Assembly: GCA_014193115.1 (NCBI GenBank)
Contig: BJHQ01000004.1
Span: 124,001 to 188,000 of the forward strand
Direction: 5' to 3'
Origin: Planctomycetota bacterium
Lineage (GTDB): Bacteria; Planctomycetota; UBA11346
Length of the DNA stretch: 64,000 nt
This document shows positions 8,597-16,954 of this stretch, in pieces. Position 1 is the first letter of the stretch. Each line of letters begins with the position of its first letter. The translations under genes were made by a program, and so were the position numbers. The notes under the pieces were generated by a model. It was not told the DNA's origin. It worked only from the letters and a program-made list of their open reading frames with translations, and did not search any database.

Positions 8597-9591
8597 ATGA
8601 GCTTGGCGTGGATAGCCGATGCGGTCCTGCTCCCGCTCGCCTTCGCCCAGGTGCGTGAGGATCCGCTCGTTGATCTGGCCCTGCTTGGCGGCCCGGGGAG
8701 TCGCGTCCTAATGATCGCCTCGGGTGGTTGCACAGTCGCCCGCCTGGCCGCCGATCCGCGGGTTGAGCTGATCCACGCCGTTGATCCCAACCCGGCCCAG
8801 CTCGCGCTGGCAAGGCTCAAGGTCTCTTTGCTGAGCAGCGGATCCTCTCAGCGTCGGCAGGTGCTCGGCCGCCAGCCGATGGCGGTCGAGGCCCGGCAGC
8901 GTGCGCTGGCTGGACATCTTGAGGCGCTTGGCCTGGCTGCTGCTTCCAGGCCGTGGCGAAGCGACTGGGTACGGGCTGTGATCACCTCCTTGATGGCCAG
9001 GATCCGGACCGACAGAGCGCACTCGCCGCTCCAGATACCGCTTTAGGCAACGCCATCGACGTGGCCTTTGACGAGGTTTTTTCACTGCCGAATCTTGTCG
9101 CGCTTTTTGGCGCTGGCGCGACTCGCAATCCGGTGCGGCCCTTTGCGCGGCATTTCGCGTCCCGTCTGCGCGCTTGCCTCGCAGCAGGCCCGGCCAGAGG
9201 CAACCACTTCTTGAGCCAGGTGCTGGCCGATCGCGATCCGCCCGGCGGCGGTGCCGACTGGCTGCAATTTCCGCCGACGCGGGCCACCCAGGTCATTTGG
9301 CAGCGCGCGACCATGGACGAGGCGTTGGCCTGCGCTGAGGGTGGTTGGCACCTCATCCATGTATCGAACATCCTCGACTGGCTCGATCCAGACAGCGCGT
9401 CGCGCACCCTGGACCTCGCGGCGCGTGCCCTGGCTGTGGACGGACGCCTCATCATCAGGCAGTTGAATTCGTCTCTCGACATCCCGGCTCTGGCGCCAGG
9501 ACTGGTTTGGGATGCGGGGTTGGCAGCGCGGCTGCACGCCGGGGATCGCAGCTTTTTCTACAGCGGGCTGCATGTCGGCGGTCGACGATGA
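8597..9591 (+). pseudogene. DUF3419 (BtaA-like SAM 3-amino-3-carboxypropyl transferase) with a broken reading frame
   Basis: Two overlapping frames together make one DUF3419 protein. The first (8597-9046) encodes FAQVREDPLVDLALL, VLMIASGGCTVARLAADP and HAVDPNPAQLALARLK, the SAM-binding half seen in BtaA. The second, shifted frame (open from 8923, ending 9591) encodes LPNLVALFGAGATRNPVRPF, HVSNILDWLDPDSASRTL and LHAGDRSFFYSGLHVG, the C-terminal half. Homology seems to pass from one frame to the other near 8930-8990. BtaA moves the aminocarboxypropyl group of SAM to diacylglycerol in betaine-lipid synthesis. The substrate here is unknown. The break could be a real mutation, programmed frameshifting or a sequencing error. 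The TGA overlaps the next ATG by 4 bp. Confidence 0.75.
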
Positions 9592-10517
9592 TCCTGCATC
9601 AATTGACCGATCGAACCGAGGCTCGGCTTGAGGCAGCCCTGGAGCGCTTCGCATCGATGTTCACCTACCCGCTTGGCGCTGCGGCACGCTTCTCAGTCAG
9701 CCACGGTGAGGACCACATCCGATTCTTCCGAGCCATTGGTCGTGCCTGCTGCGTGGTGGCGGAGCTGGACGGCGAGGTCGTTGGCACGCTCTCCGGGGCT
9801 GTCCGGATCCTGCGCACACCGGATGGGCCGCGCCGCGTTCTTTACCTTGGCGATCTCAAAATCCAGGTGATGGCCAGGGGCGGCACCACCCTCCTGCGCC
9901 TGGCGCGGACCATGCAGGCCTGGGCCGGCCCGCAGGTCAACGCTGGCTATGCAGTGGTCATGGATGGGACGGCGGTCACCCCAGAACGCTACACCGGCCG
10001 CCTTGGCATCCCGGTCTTCACAGTGGTCGGCCGGCTGGCGATCCTGCGTATCCCGAGTGCACCGGGCGCGGTGTCTTGGGCGGTCGAGCAGGCGAGCGGG
10101 ACCTATCAGGCATTGACGGCCGGCTACCTAGCGGGCGATGGTTCGGAGGCAGGTGCCCGGCTGCGCTCGAGAATGCCGCCGCAGTGGCTGTGTGCCCCGG
10201 ATGGCGGCGCCTGCGGCCGGATCGAGGACACCTGCTTGGCCAAGCGTCTGCTGACGGACGGCGGCACCGAACTCTCCAGCGCCCACCTGTCAGCTTTCGC
10301 CTGGCGTGATGCCGACTCTGCCGCCGGGCTGCTACGCCAGGCCGCCGCAGTCGCGCACGCCCAGGGTCTGCCGGCTCTGTTCGTTGCGGTCATGGCCGGC
10401 CAGGCACCGGCATTGATGGAAAAGTTTGGCGCGGCCGGGATCACCGTCGCCCCTGCGACGATCTATGCCCACGGGATCGCCGCCTCACCCTGGATCATCG
10501 ATACTGCGGAAATCTGA
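9588..10517 (+). CDS. Tandem GNAT-like acyltransferase, partner of the DUF3419 gene
   Basis: This is a 309-residue cytosolic protein. The N-terminal half (about 25-150) resembles a GNAT fold: CVVAELDGEVVGTLSGAV, then RVLYLGDLKI and a helix where the acetyl-CoA loop would be. The C-terminal half (about 225-300) has a second GNAT-like pattern, LSAFAWRDADSAAGLLRQAAAVAHAQGLPALFVAVM. GNAT proteins transfer acyl groups from acyl-CoA or acyl carriers to amines. The ATG overlaps the DUF3419 stop as ATGA, and the diiron gene starts one base after this stop, so the three form a tight unit. The donor and acceptor cannot be read from sequence. The GNAT call is by pattern only. Confidence 0.65.
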   Translation: MILHQLTDRTEARLEAALERFASMFTYPLGAAARFSVSHGEDHIRFFRAIGRACCVVAELDGEVVGTLSGAVRILRTPDGPRRVLYLGDLKIQVMARGGTTLLRLARTMQAWAGPQVNAGYAVVMDGTAVTPERYTGRLGIPVFTVVGRLAILRIPSAPGAVSWAVEQASGTYQALTAGYLAGDGSEAGARLRSRMPPQWLCAPDGGACGRIEDTCLAKRLLTDGGTELSSAHLSAFAWRDADSAAGLLRQAAAVAHAQGLPALFVAVMAGQAPALMEKFGAAGITVAPATIYAHGIAASPWIIDTAEI

Positions 10518-10518
10518 C

Positions 10519-11184
10519 ATGCGCGCTCCACACACGACCGCCGCCGCCAATGCGATCATCGCCAGGCGCAATCTGATGGGGAATTCCTATGTCATCGCCC
10601 TGCGCGACGGCAGCATGGATGTGGAGCGCTTCCGGCGCAGTCAGGAGCAGTTCTTTTTCGCCGTCACCTTTTTTCCACGGCCGATGGCGGCTCTGGTCGG
10701 CCGCATCTCCGAGCCGTCCCGGCGCCTGGACATCCTGCGCAATCTGGTCGAAGAGCATGGCAATTTCGACGAGTCGGCCTTCCACCACAGCACCTTCCGC
10801 GCGTTCCTGGGACGCTTGGGCTGCGACGTATCCGCCCTCGATGGGCTCGCCCTGTGCCCCGAGGTCCGCGCTTTTAACAGTGTGCTGACCACCGCCTGCG
10901 TGCTGGATGAACTGGAGGTCGGCATCGCCTGCATGGGCATCATCGAACTGGCCTTCGCCGGGATCTCTGGCGGCATAGGCATGGCGGTAGTTGACCGCGG
11001 CTGGCTGCCGGCCGAGCGCATGATCCACTATCGGTTGCACGCCGAGCTCGACGAACGCCACGCCGAGGAGTTCTTCGCCGTTATCGAGGACGCCTGGGAC
11101 GACCCGACCAGGCGCTATTTTATCGAACAGGGCCTCGAACTCGGTGCGTACGCTTTCGACAGGTTGTACCGCGACCTAGCCTGA
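10519..11184 (+). CDS. Heme-oxygenase-like (TenA/PqqC fold) iron-containing redox enzyme
   Basis: This is a 221-residue all-helical protein when started at the ATG one base after the GNAT stop. The pattern matches heme-oxygenase-like diiron oxidases: an early helix with E43 in RSQEQFFFAVTFFPRPM, the EEHGN motif (E78, E79) followed by H89/H90, E143 in GIIELAFAGISG, and HxxxDxxH (H174, D178, H181). These are plausible ligands for two irons. Family members such as UndA, SznF and BesC use O2 for oxidative decarboxylation, N-hydroxylation or C-C cleavage, and Chlamydia CADD belongs to the same fold. The substrate is unknown and presumably comes from the DUF3419 and GNAT partners. Confidence 0.78.
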   Translation: MRAPHTTAAANAIIARRNLMGNSYVIALRDGSMDVERFRRSQEQFFFAVTFFPRPMAALVGRISEPSRRLDILRNLVEEHGNFDESAFHHSTFRAFLGRLGCDVSALDGLALCPEVRAFNSVLTTACVLDELEVGIACMGIIELAFAGISGGIGMAVVDRGWLPAERMIHYRLHAELDERHAEEFFAVIEDAWDDPTRRYFIEQGLELGAYAFDRLYRDLA

Positions 11185-11187
11185 AAC

Positions 11188-11310
11188 CCCAGCGTCGCGG
11201 TCGTCACTGAGGTCTGGGGCGACTTGGCCCGGGCCGCAGCCAGCACCGCCACATCCAGCCGCATGGTTTCGCACAGCGCCAGCCGGAGCACGATCATCCT
11301 AACATGAATA
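11188..11310 (-). pseudogene. Decayed internal fragment of an sppA paralogue
   Basis: Bases 11207-11234 are identical over 28 bp to 14194-14221 inside sppA, and similarity continues through the shared CGCCACATCCAGCCGC. The minus-strand translation reads RLDVAVLAAARAKSPQTS, against RLDVAGLTAARAKSPQTS in SppA (residues about 210-227). Only this internal piece is present, without start, stop or active-site regions. It lies in the same orientation as sppA, with the AT-rich island between the two, as expected after a partial duplication or a recombination event. Confidence 0.82.
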
Positions 11311-11454
11311 TTGACCTGATGAGGCCGATCCCATGCTGACTTCATGACCACAGTGCGTTGCGATGACCACGACGTGCCCGTGGGTGCATTGTGTGGTCCG
11401 GCATATTGGGTGAAACAAATGCCCAAGATGTCTCTTGCAAGTAATGGAACAGCT

Positions 11455-12096
11455 ATGACGCCCATTTATTTTATCATTTTGTATTTTTTGGCAGTTTGCG
11501 CGCAGGTCGTATCCTCCGCAGATGATGCTACTGTCTTGGGAGAATTATCATCGGACAAGATTGACATCCGTTATCGAGCTTTCGGAATTTTGCGGGCCAA
11601 TAATGATAATGAAAATCGTCTATTGAATGAACTCGCTGATGTGCCGGATCCTGAGGATTCAATCGCATCTACGAAGGTGATGGCGATAAATGAATTGGGA
11701 TTTCGAAGGTCAAGGAGTTCAATCCACGTATTTTTGCGAAATTTGGAATACCATCCGTTCAAACACAAAGCGAATACTGAGGATTGGAATGCGGAGATCT
11801 ATTATTGCGCGATGCGTGCACTTTGTGAGATAGGTAACCCGGTGATCGAACCTGCGATCGTTGATATTGGAAATACTCATTGGGATCAAACCGAACGCCA
11901 TTATCTTTTTACCTACATTCTCATGACGCTGCTCTCTGAGCCTGAATGCAGCGTCTTGATCTCCAAGGAATTTTCCAAACAACCTGAGCGTTTGCATCTA
12001 TTAATGAAATGTATGGCGTGGGTCAAAGAAAGTAAAGAACGCGGGATTCAGCCGCTCTCGGACGAACACCCCATGAAGGGGAAACACGGGTGGTAG
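11455..12096 (+). CDS. Unknown exported protein in the AT-rich island (paralogue of the next gene)
   Basis: I do not recognise the function. Started at the ATG at 11455 the product is 213 residues with a signal peptide (MTPIYFIILYFLAVCAQVVSSAD). The remainder is helical and HEAT-like, for example KIDIRYRAFGILRANNDNEN and STKVMAINELGFRRSRSS. It aligns with the following gene across its length (ELADVPDPEDS against DIISEPDPTNN, and AMRALCEIG against AAMALAEFG), so the pair arose by tandem duplication. Base composition is far more AT-rich than the surroundings, which suggests transfer. Upstream in-frame ATGs at 11344, 11419 and 11428 are possible but would bury the signal peptide. Confidence 0.6.
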   Translation: MTPIYFIILYFLAVCAQVVSSADDATVLGELSSDKIDIRYRAFGILRANNDNENRLLNELADVPDPEDSIASTKVMAINELGFRRSRSSIHVFLRNLEYHPFKHKANTEDWNAEIYYCAMRALCEIGNPVIEPAIVDIGNTHWDQTERHYLFTYILMTLLSEPECSVLISKEFSKQPERLHLLMKCMAWVKESKERGIQPLSDEHPMKGKHGW

Positions 12097-12236
12097 GCAA
12101 AACATATCAAAACACAGGCGCGATGGAACCGACGCAGATGCAACAAATCTCATTGCTGAACCAGATAAGACCGCGAAGCTGGAGTTTCAGAGATTCAACC
12201 CTTCACCATTCGAGTGGAGTAGAATAGGTACCCAAC

Positions 12237-12953
12237 ATGCCTTATAGACATTATTTCTTGGCACAGAGTCCAATCATGATGGTTGCTATGGCTTGTTTGT
12301 CCGGCGGTGAGGCGCCGTGGACAGAGGGGTTGTTGGACGACAACATGTTTAAGCGGGAAGTGGCGTTTGGTAAAATGGCATCAAAATACCAGCAGATGAA
12401 CGATGCGCTATGCGATATTATTTCGGAACCAGATCCAACGAATAACAATCGGAGTTCAAAAGCCCTCGCCATTGCGTTTTTAAGGAGATATAAGACTTAT
12501 GAACCGCGATGGGAATATTTACTTACGAATCTTGCTATAAATATTGATTATCATCCGGCGCCATATTCAATTAATATTCCAGCGGAACAACGATATCCAG
12601 CGGCAATGGCCTTGGCCGAATTTGGGGGGAGCAAGGTCGTCGAATTAATTATCTACTGTAATATTGCTCGCTCCAAAGGCGATAGAACTCCTGAGCAAAT
12701 CTATCTCGGTGTATTTGTGTTAAATTCTGTTCTTGGTGGGAAGGATCGAGTAATCAAGGCGCTTGAATCATCAAAGTTGCCTGAACTCAATGATGGAATG
12801 GCCACTCTTGAAAAAGCAAAGAAAAGCCTCGAATGGGCCGAGGCACCCGACGCCTGGAGGAAAAAACCCAAACCTTTTGTACTTCCGGAAGGACATCCAT
12901 TACTGAGTCAGAACCCGGATTGCAGAGATTATGTTCCTGAAGAGAAAAAATAA
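12237..12953 (+). CDS. Unknown exported protein in the AT-rich island, paralogue of the preceding gene
   Basis: This 238-residue product of unknown function begins with a signal-like segment (AQSPIMMVAMACLSGGEA). The AMAC stretch could be a weak lipobox. The mature part is helical, and residues about 35-180 align with the preceding protein: FGKMASKYQQMNDALCDIIS, EPDPTNNNRSSKALAIAFLR and NIDYHPAPYS. The C-terminus (PEGHPLLSQNPDC) recalls the end of the paralogue (SDEHPMKGKHG). The DNA is AT-rich like its neighbour. The 140-bp gap before it shows no clear promoter. Its role is unknown; exported helical-repeat proteins often mediate protein contacts. Confidence 0.65.
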   Translation: MPYRHYFLAQSPIMMVAMACLSGGEAPWTEGLLDDNMFKREVAFGKMASKYQQMNDALCDIISEPDPTNNNRSSKALAIAFLRRYKTYEPRWEYLLTNLAINIDYHPAPYSINIPAEQRYPAAMALAEFGGSKVVELIIYCNIARSKGDRTPEQIYLGVFVLNSVLGGKDRVIKALESSKLPELNDGMATLEKAKKSLEWAEAPDAWRKKPKPFVLPEGHPLLSQNPDCRDYVPEEKK

Positions 12954-13153
12954 ATCACAAAGAAATCCACGGTGACTGCGGACTGATTTTCTCCCCGAAA
13001 AGTAGACACCCGAATTTGGTTATTCGGACAGGGTGACATGGTGTCGATTTCATGGGATCATGCCAGCTGGAAGGAGGAACCTGGGTGGTGCCGGGACCGA
13101 GGACCTGCTGGTTGCCCGATTCCCGCTCTGCGGTCACGGTGTGCTGGCTTGTA

Positions 13154-14875
13154 TCAGCGCACCGGGCCGAAGGCGCAGGATTGGGCCAGGATGTTCGGTT
13201 TGCCTTGGGCCAGGCGGGTGGCCATGGCGACCAGGCGGTTGGGGATGCCGGGCAGGCGGGTCAGCGCGCCGTTCGGACCGAGGCTGCTGCCGACCAGCCC
13301 GAGCCGGGCGGCCAGGCCCTGGTGCTTCGGGTAGCGTTCGATCGGCAGGGGTTCCTTATGGTTTGCCGCTTCCCGGGCTTTCCTGACGCAGGCGATCAGG
13401 TGCGAGATGCCATCCGCCAGCTTGCGTTCGATCGCCTGATCGCCGGTGCAGACCCGGCCGCCAGCCAGGGCTTTGACCTGGTCGGCGGTCAATTTGCGGC
13501 GTTCGGCCACCAGCCCTTGGAAGCGCTGGTCGACGTCGTCGATGATCTGGCGGATCGCGGTGGCTTTGTCTTCGTTCCAGGCTGACATCCCGAACAGATC
13601 GGCCCGCGGGCCGGTGGCGGTGACGTGGCGGTGGACGCCGAGCAGGTTGGTGGTCCCGGAGACATCGGGGATCACGGCGAACACTCCGATCGACGCGGTG
13701 ATCGTGGTGCGGTGGACGTAGATCTCCCGGGCGGCGCAGCCGATGTAATAGCCGCCGCTGGCGCAGACCTGGTCGAACAGCGCGATGACCGGCTTTTTCT
13801 GGTCGAGCCGGCGCACGGCGCGGTGAATGCGATCGCTGGCGCCGGCGTCGCCTCCGCCGGTGTCGAGACGCAGCACCACCGCCACGACGCGGTCCTCGTC
13901 CACCAGCTTGTCGAGCATCGCAACGGTATCGCCGTCGCAGATCGTCTCGCCCGGCTGACTGGTTTCACCCGGCATGATGTCGCCGGCCAGTTCGACCACC
14001 GCCACCACCGGGCCGCCATGGCTGTCGTCCTCTCCCTTCATCAGGTTGCCCCAGAACGTCATCAGCCCGGCGAAGCTCGACAGGTCAGGCATCTCGTGGT
14101 GCCCATCGAGTTCCCGGACCGGCTTGGGCAACCTGACCCGGAATTCGCCTGGATCCTGTTTGCGGTCCACCAGGTGGCTTGCCACCGCAATGGCTGAGGT
14201 CTGGGGCGACTTGGCCCGGGCGGCGGTCAGGCCCGCCACATCCAGCCGCTTGTTGTCGCTCATCGCCAGCCGGATCAGAGCGGTGTCGATCCCTTCGGCG
14301 AGCTGCTTGAGCTCGATGGCAGCCTCGGGGCTGGGGTCGTTGCGGGTGAAAATCTCGGGGGCGCTCTTGTATGGACCGCTGGTCACAGCGTGGGCGACGA
14401 TTCCGATTTTGCCCAGCATTTCGGCGCCATACCACGACTCCAGGGCGACCCCGTCGACCTGGGCCATGCCAGCCTCGGCCAGGACGACTTCGTCGCAGGC
14501 CGCCGCCAGGATCAGCCCGGCATCGGTCAGATCGTCGAGAATGCACACCACTTTTTTATCGCCGGCGGTTCTTTCACGCAGGGTCGCAGCCAATTCCTCG
14601 CAGGCGGCGGCGCCAGCCGAAAATCCGTGGGACAGATCCAGGACCACCTGGCGTTCATGGCCCTGGAGCGCTTGGCGCAGGCGCATGGTGGCGGTGTGCA
14701 GCGACATTCCTTCGTCGCCGAACAGGAAGCTCTGGGCGCGCAGCGGCAGGTCGCCGGTCAGCTCGACGACCACGCAGCCGGTCTTGACGTCGCTATCGCC
14801 GTCACCCTTGGCGTCCTCGGCGAAACCAGGGACGCAGACGACGAGGAGCAACGCGGTGAGCAGGAGCAGGCGCAT
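13154..14875 (-). CDS. sppA: SppA-type signal peptide peptidase (S49 serine protease)
   Basis: This is 573 residues when started at 14875, where a signal/anchor sequence (MRLLLLTALLLVVCVPGFAE) appears. The frame stays open upstream but loses family character and runs into the divergent thrB gene. S49 peptidases digest leftover signal peptides in the membrane. This is the long two-domain form: the catalytic lysine is K170 in SGPYKSAPE and the nucleophile is S373 in CASGGYYIGCAA, as in E. coli SppA. The LDTGGGDAGASDRIHRAV stretch (normally SPGG) shows modest divergence. A fragment of a second copy lies at 11188-11310. The start region is divergent from thrB with a 145-bp gap. Confidence 0.9.
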   Translation of the reverse strand: MRLLLLTALLLVVCVPGFAEDAKGDGDSDVKTGCVVVELTGDLPLRAQSFLFGDEGMSLHTATMRLRQALQGHERQVVLDLSHGFSAGAAACEELAATLRERTAGDKKVVCILDDLTDAGLILAAACDEVVLAEAGMAQVDGVALESWYGAEMLGKIGIVAHAVTSGPYKSAPEIFTRNDPSPEAAIELKQLAEGIDTALIRLAMSDNKRLDVAGLTAARAKSPQTSAIAVASHLVDRKQDPGEFRVRLPKPVRELDGHHEMPDLSSFAGLMTFWGNLMKGEDDSHGGPVVAVVELAGDIMPGETSQPGETICDGDTVAMLDKLVDEDRVVAVVLRLDTGGGDAGASDRIHRAVRRLDQKKPVIALFDQVCASGGYYIGCAAREIYVHRTTITASIGVFAVIPDVSGTTNLLGVHRHVTATGPRADLFGMSAWNEDKATAIRQIIDDVDQRFQGLVAERRKLTADQVKALAGGRVCTGDQAIERKLADGISHLIACVRKAREAANHKEPLPIERYPKHQGLAARLGLVGSSLGPNGALTRLPGIPNRLVAMATRLAQGKPNILAQSCAFGPVR

Positions 14876-15020
14876 CGCGGCCACGGTGCGGTCACCGGCG
14901 GCAGGTGCAATCATAGGGCATGAGCGGGTGGACGGCGTTTCTGGCCGGTCGGGGCGAGGTGGGGTGGGCAAGCTTCGGACCGCTGCATGCTGCACGCTTC
15001 CACCTCCAACTTCCCCAGCC

Positions 15021-15905
15021 ATGCCCGTCGTCAGCGTTCCCGGTTCCACCACCAATCTCGGCCATGGCTTCGACTGCCTGGGTATCGCCCTCGACCTGGC
15101 GAACACGATCACGGTCGAACCGGGCGGAGATCGGATTCGCGCCGGCACCGGCTCCGATCCCGCCTTGGAGGCGATGGCCGCGGCGGTGCGCTCGGCCTGC
15201 GCCGAGCGTTGGCGGGTCCAGCTCCCGTATTTCACCATCGCCGTCGCTGGCGCGGTGCCGGTGGCCCGCGGCATGGGCTCATCGGCGACGATCCTGGTCG
15301 GCGTCGCTGCCGCCTGCGCCGCGCTCGCCGGTCGGGCTCACGATCCGATCGAACTGGCGACCATCGCTGCGGCCATCGAAGGCCATCCCGACAATGTCGC
15401 TGCCGCCGCCTGCGGGGGCCTGACCATCGCCGATGGTTCCGGCGGGCAGCTGCGCATCGAGCGCCTTGAAGTTCCAGATCGGTTGCGTGCGGTGGTCGCG
15501 ATCCCGCCGTGGGAGGTGAAAACCAGCGAGGCCCGGCGGATCCTGCCCGACGCCCTCAGCCGGGCCGACGCGGTGCGCGCCTGGAGCCGCACCGCCCTGA
15601 TCGTCGCCAGATTGGCCAAGGGCGATCTCGATGGCCTGCGCGGGCTGTTCGACGAGGCCTGGCACGAGCGCTGGCGATCCCTGCTCAATCCCGGGGTTCC
15701 CGAGGTCAAGGCCGCAGCGGCCCAGGCTGGCGCCTTGGGTACGATCATCTCGGGCAGCGGCAGCACGGTGCTGGCCTTCGCCACCACCGCGACCGCTCCG
15801 GCCGTGGAAGCGGCGATCCGCGTCGTCTATCACACCCGCGGCGTCGTCGGAGCCACGGTGCTGACCACCGGATTCTCCAATGCCGGAGCCCAGCTGATCG
15901 GGTGA
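15021..15905 (+). CDS. thrB: Homoserine kinase (GHMP family)
   Basis: This 294-residue enzyme phosphorylates homoserine with ATP in the threonine pathway. The GHMP signature is seen in PVARGMGSSATILVGVAAAC. The start has the typical VPGSTTNLGHGFDCLGIALDL, followed by EGHPDNVAAAACGGL, and the C-terminal motif GTIISGSGSTVLAF matches GHMP motif 3. The ATG at 15021 is chosen because homology begins immediately; the longer open frame is antisense to sppA. No other thr gene lies nearby. The gene is followed by a 233-bp gap that contains a short copy of repeat family A. Confidence 0.92.
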   Translation: MPVVSVPGSTTNLGHGFDCLGIALDLANTITVEPGGDRIRAGTGSDPALEAMAAAVRSACAERWRVQLPYFTIAVAGAVPVARGMGSSATILVGVAAACAALAGRAHDPIELATIAAAIEGHPDNVAAAACGGLTIADGSGGQLRIERLEVPDRLRAVVAIPPWEVKTSEARRILPDALSRADAVRAWSRTALIVARLAKGDLDGLRGLFDEAWHERWRSLLNPGVPEVKAAAAQAGALGTIISGSGSTVLAFATTATAPAVEAAIRVVYHTRGVVGATVLTTGFSNAGAQLIG

Positions 15906-15991
15906 TCCGGGGCGGCGATATCGCCGGCATGCCACCACTTCGAGTGCCCGCTCAGATCAAGACGGCCTTCGTTTTGAGCGAATGACCTGGT

Positions 15992-16030
15992 CGCACCGGC
16001 GCTGAGGGCATCGCCGCTCCGGAGCGAGCC
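15992..16030 (+). repeat. Dispersed repeat family A, short left-end copy
   Basis: The words GCACCGGCGCTGAGGGCATC and GCCGCTCCGGAGCGAGCC match the minus-strand reading of the copy at 6976-7087. Only the left part of the element is present. The remaining gap between thrB and the first kinase holds a small palindrome just after the thrB stop (GGCGATATCGCC) and nothing else recognisable. Confidence 0.55.
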
Positions 16031-16138
16031 CACTAAGAAGAGGACGTTCGCTCGCCAGCCGTCCACCTCACCCACCACCCGGCGGATCGGCCGTCTCGCA
16101 GTGTCTTCTGCGCGGTTCCTGATGCATCCTGTCCATGG

Positions 16139-16954
16139 ATGGCTGACAGCGCCCTGAGTAATGCCGCCTGCGGGCCGTATGTGCTGCGCGAGCTGATCAG
16201 CGTCGGCGCCACCGCCGAGGTCTATCGTGCCTCGCACCGCGACGACTCCAACCGCTCGTATGCGGTCAAGGTGATCAAGGCGGAGCGCTTGGCCGAGACC
16301 GCCCTGACTGCCGGCCTGCGCGAAGAATTCGGCCTGCTCCAGCGGCTCGACCATGCGAGCCTGCCCCGGGCCTGGCGGCTCGGCGGGGTGTCGGGCCGGC
16401 CGGCCCTGGTGATGGGGTATTTCGCCGGCCGCACCGTCGCCCACCTGATGGCGAAACGCGAGTTGGCCGCACCAACCGCGGTGCTGCTCGGACTGGTCGA
16501 GGCAGTGTCCTACCTGCATAAACGCCAGGTGGTCCATAATGATCTCAAACCGGAAAACGTGGTGATCGCACCGGAGGGGCGCCTTGGGCTGGTGGATTTC
16601 GGCAGCGCCCGGGACGATGCCCACACCACATTCATCCAGCGGATGCTCCGGCGCCGGCCCAGCACGATTTTTGCCACGCCCACCTATGCTGCGCCAGAAG
16701 TCCTGGCGGGTGAGCGGCCGAAGATCGTCAGCGATGTCTTTTCGCTTGCCGTGCTCGCCCATCTGTTGCTGGTCGGGTCGCCGCCGTGGTCGCCGAACAG
16801 CCGGCCGGCCACGCCGCCGTCGCTGCGTCAACGCATGCCCAAGATTGATCCGGCGATCGCCAAGGCGATCGATCGCTGCTTGTCTACCGATCCGGCGATG
16901 CGCCTGCCCGATGGCGAGCACCTGCTCGCCGCCCTGCGCTCGTTGCGGACATGA
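16139..16954 (+). CDS. Small Ser/Thr protein kinase (PknB-like catalytic domain only)
   Basis: This 271-residue protein is a bare Hanks-type kinase domain without a membrane segment. The ATP lysine is K44 (YAVKVIK), the catalytic loop is HNDLKPENVV with D135, the metal motif is DFG (D153), and an APE box follows in YAAPEVLAG. Two departures are visible: the glycine loop is degenerate (SVGATAEV), and HND replaces HRD, so activation-loop phosphorylation may not be needed. The next gene is a much larger kinase 174 bp downstream on the same strand, and the two may act together. Its stop codon begins a family A repeat. Confidence 0.88.
   Translation: MADSALSNAACGPYVLRELISVGATAEVYRASHRDDSNRSYAVKVIKAERLAETALTAGLREEFGLLQRLDHASLPRAWRLGGVSGRPALVMGYFAGRTVAHLMAKRELAAPTAVLLGLVEAVSYLHKRQVVHNDLKPENVVIAPEGRLGLVDFGSARDDAHTTFIQRMLRRRPSTIFATPTYAAPEVLAGERPKIVSDVFSLAVLAHLLLVGSPPWSPNSRPATPPSLRQRMPKIDPAIAKAIDRCLSTDPAMRLPDGEHLLAALRSLRT

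Noticed and set aside
12975..13100. Sequence like an insertion-sequence end (CCGAAAAGTAGACACCC) next to the AT-rich island
   Set aside because: It recalls the ends of some insertion sequences, but no transposase, inverted partner or target duplication can be seen, so it is not listed as a mobile element.
13974..15020. Upstream extension of the thrB frame by nearly 350 codons
   Set aside because: It is antisense to sppA and shows no homology; thrB similarity starts at the ATG at 15021.
15935..15965. SGHSKW on the minus strand, as at the start of YebC-type proteins
   Set aside because: Only six residues match, no ATG stands before them and the downstream sequence bears no resemblance to YebC. 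It is most likely chance.
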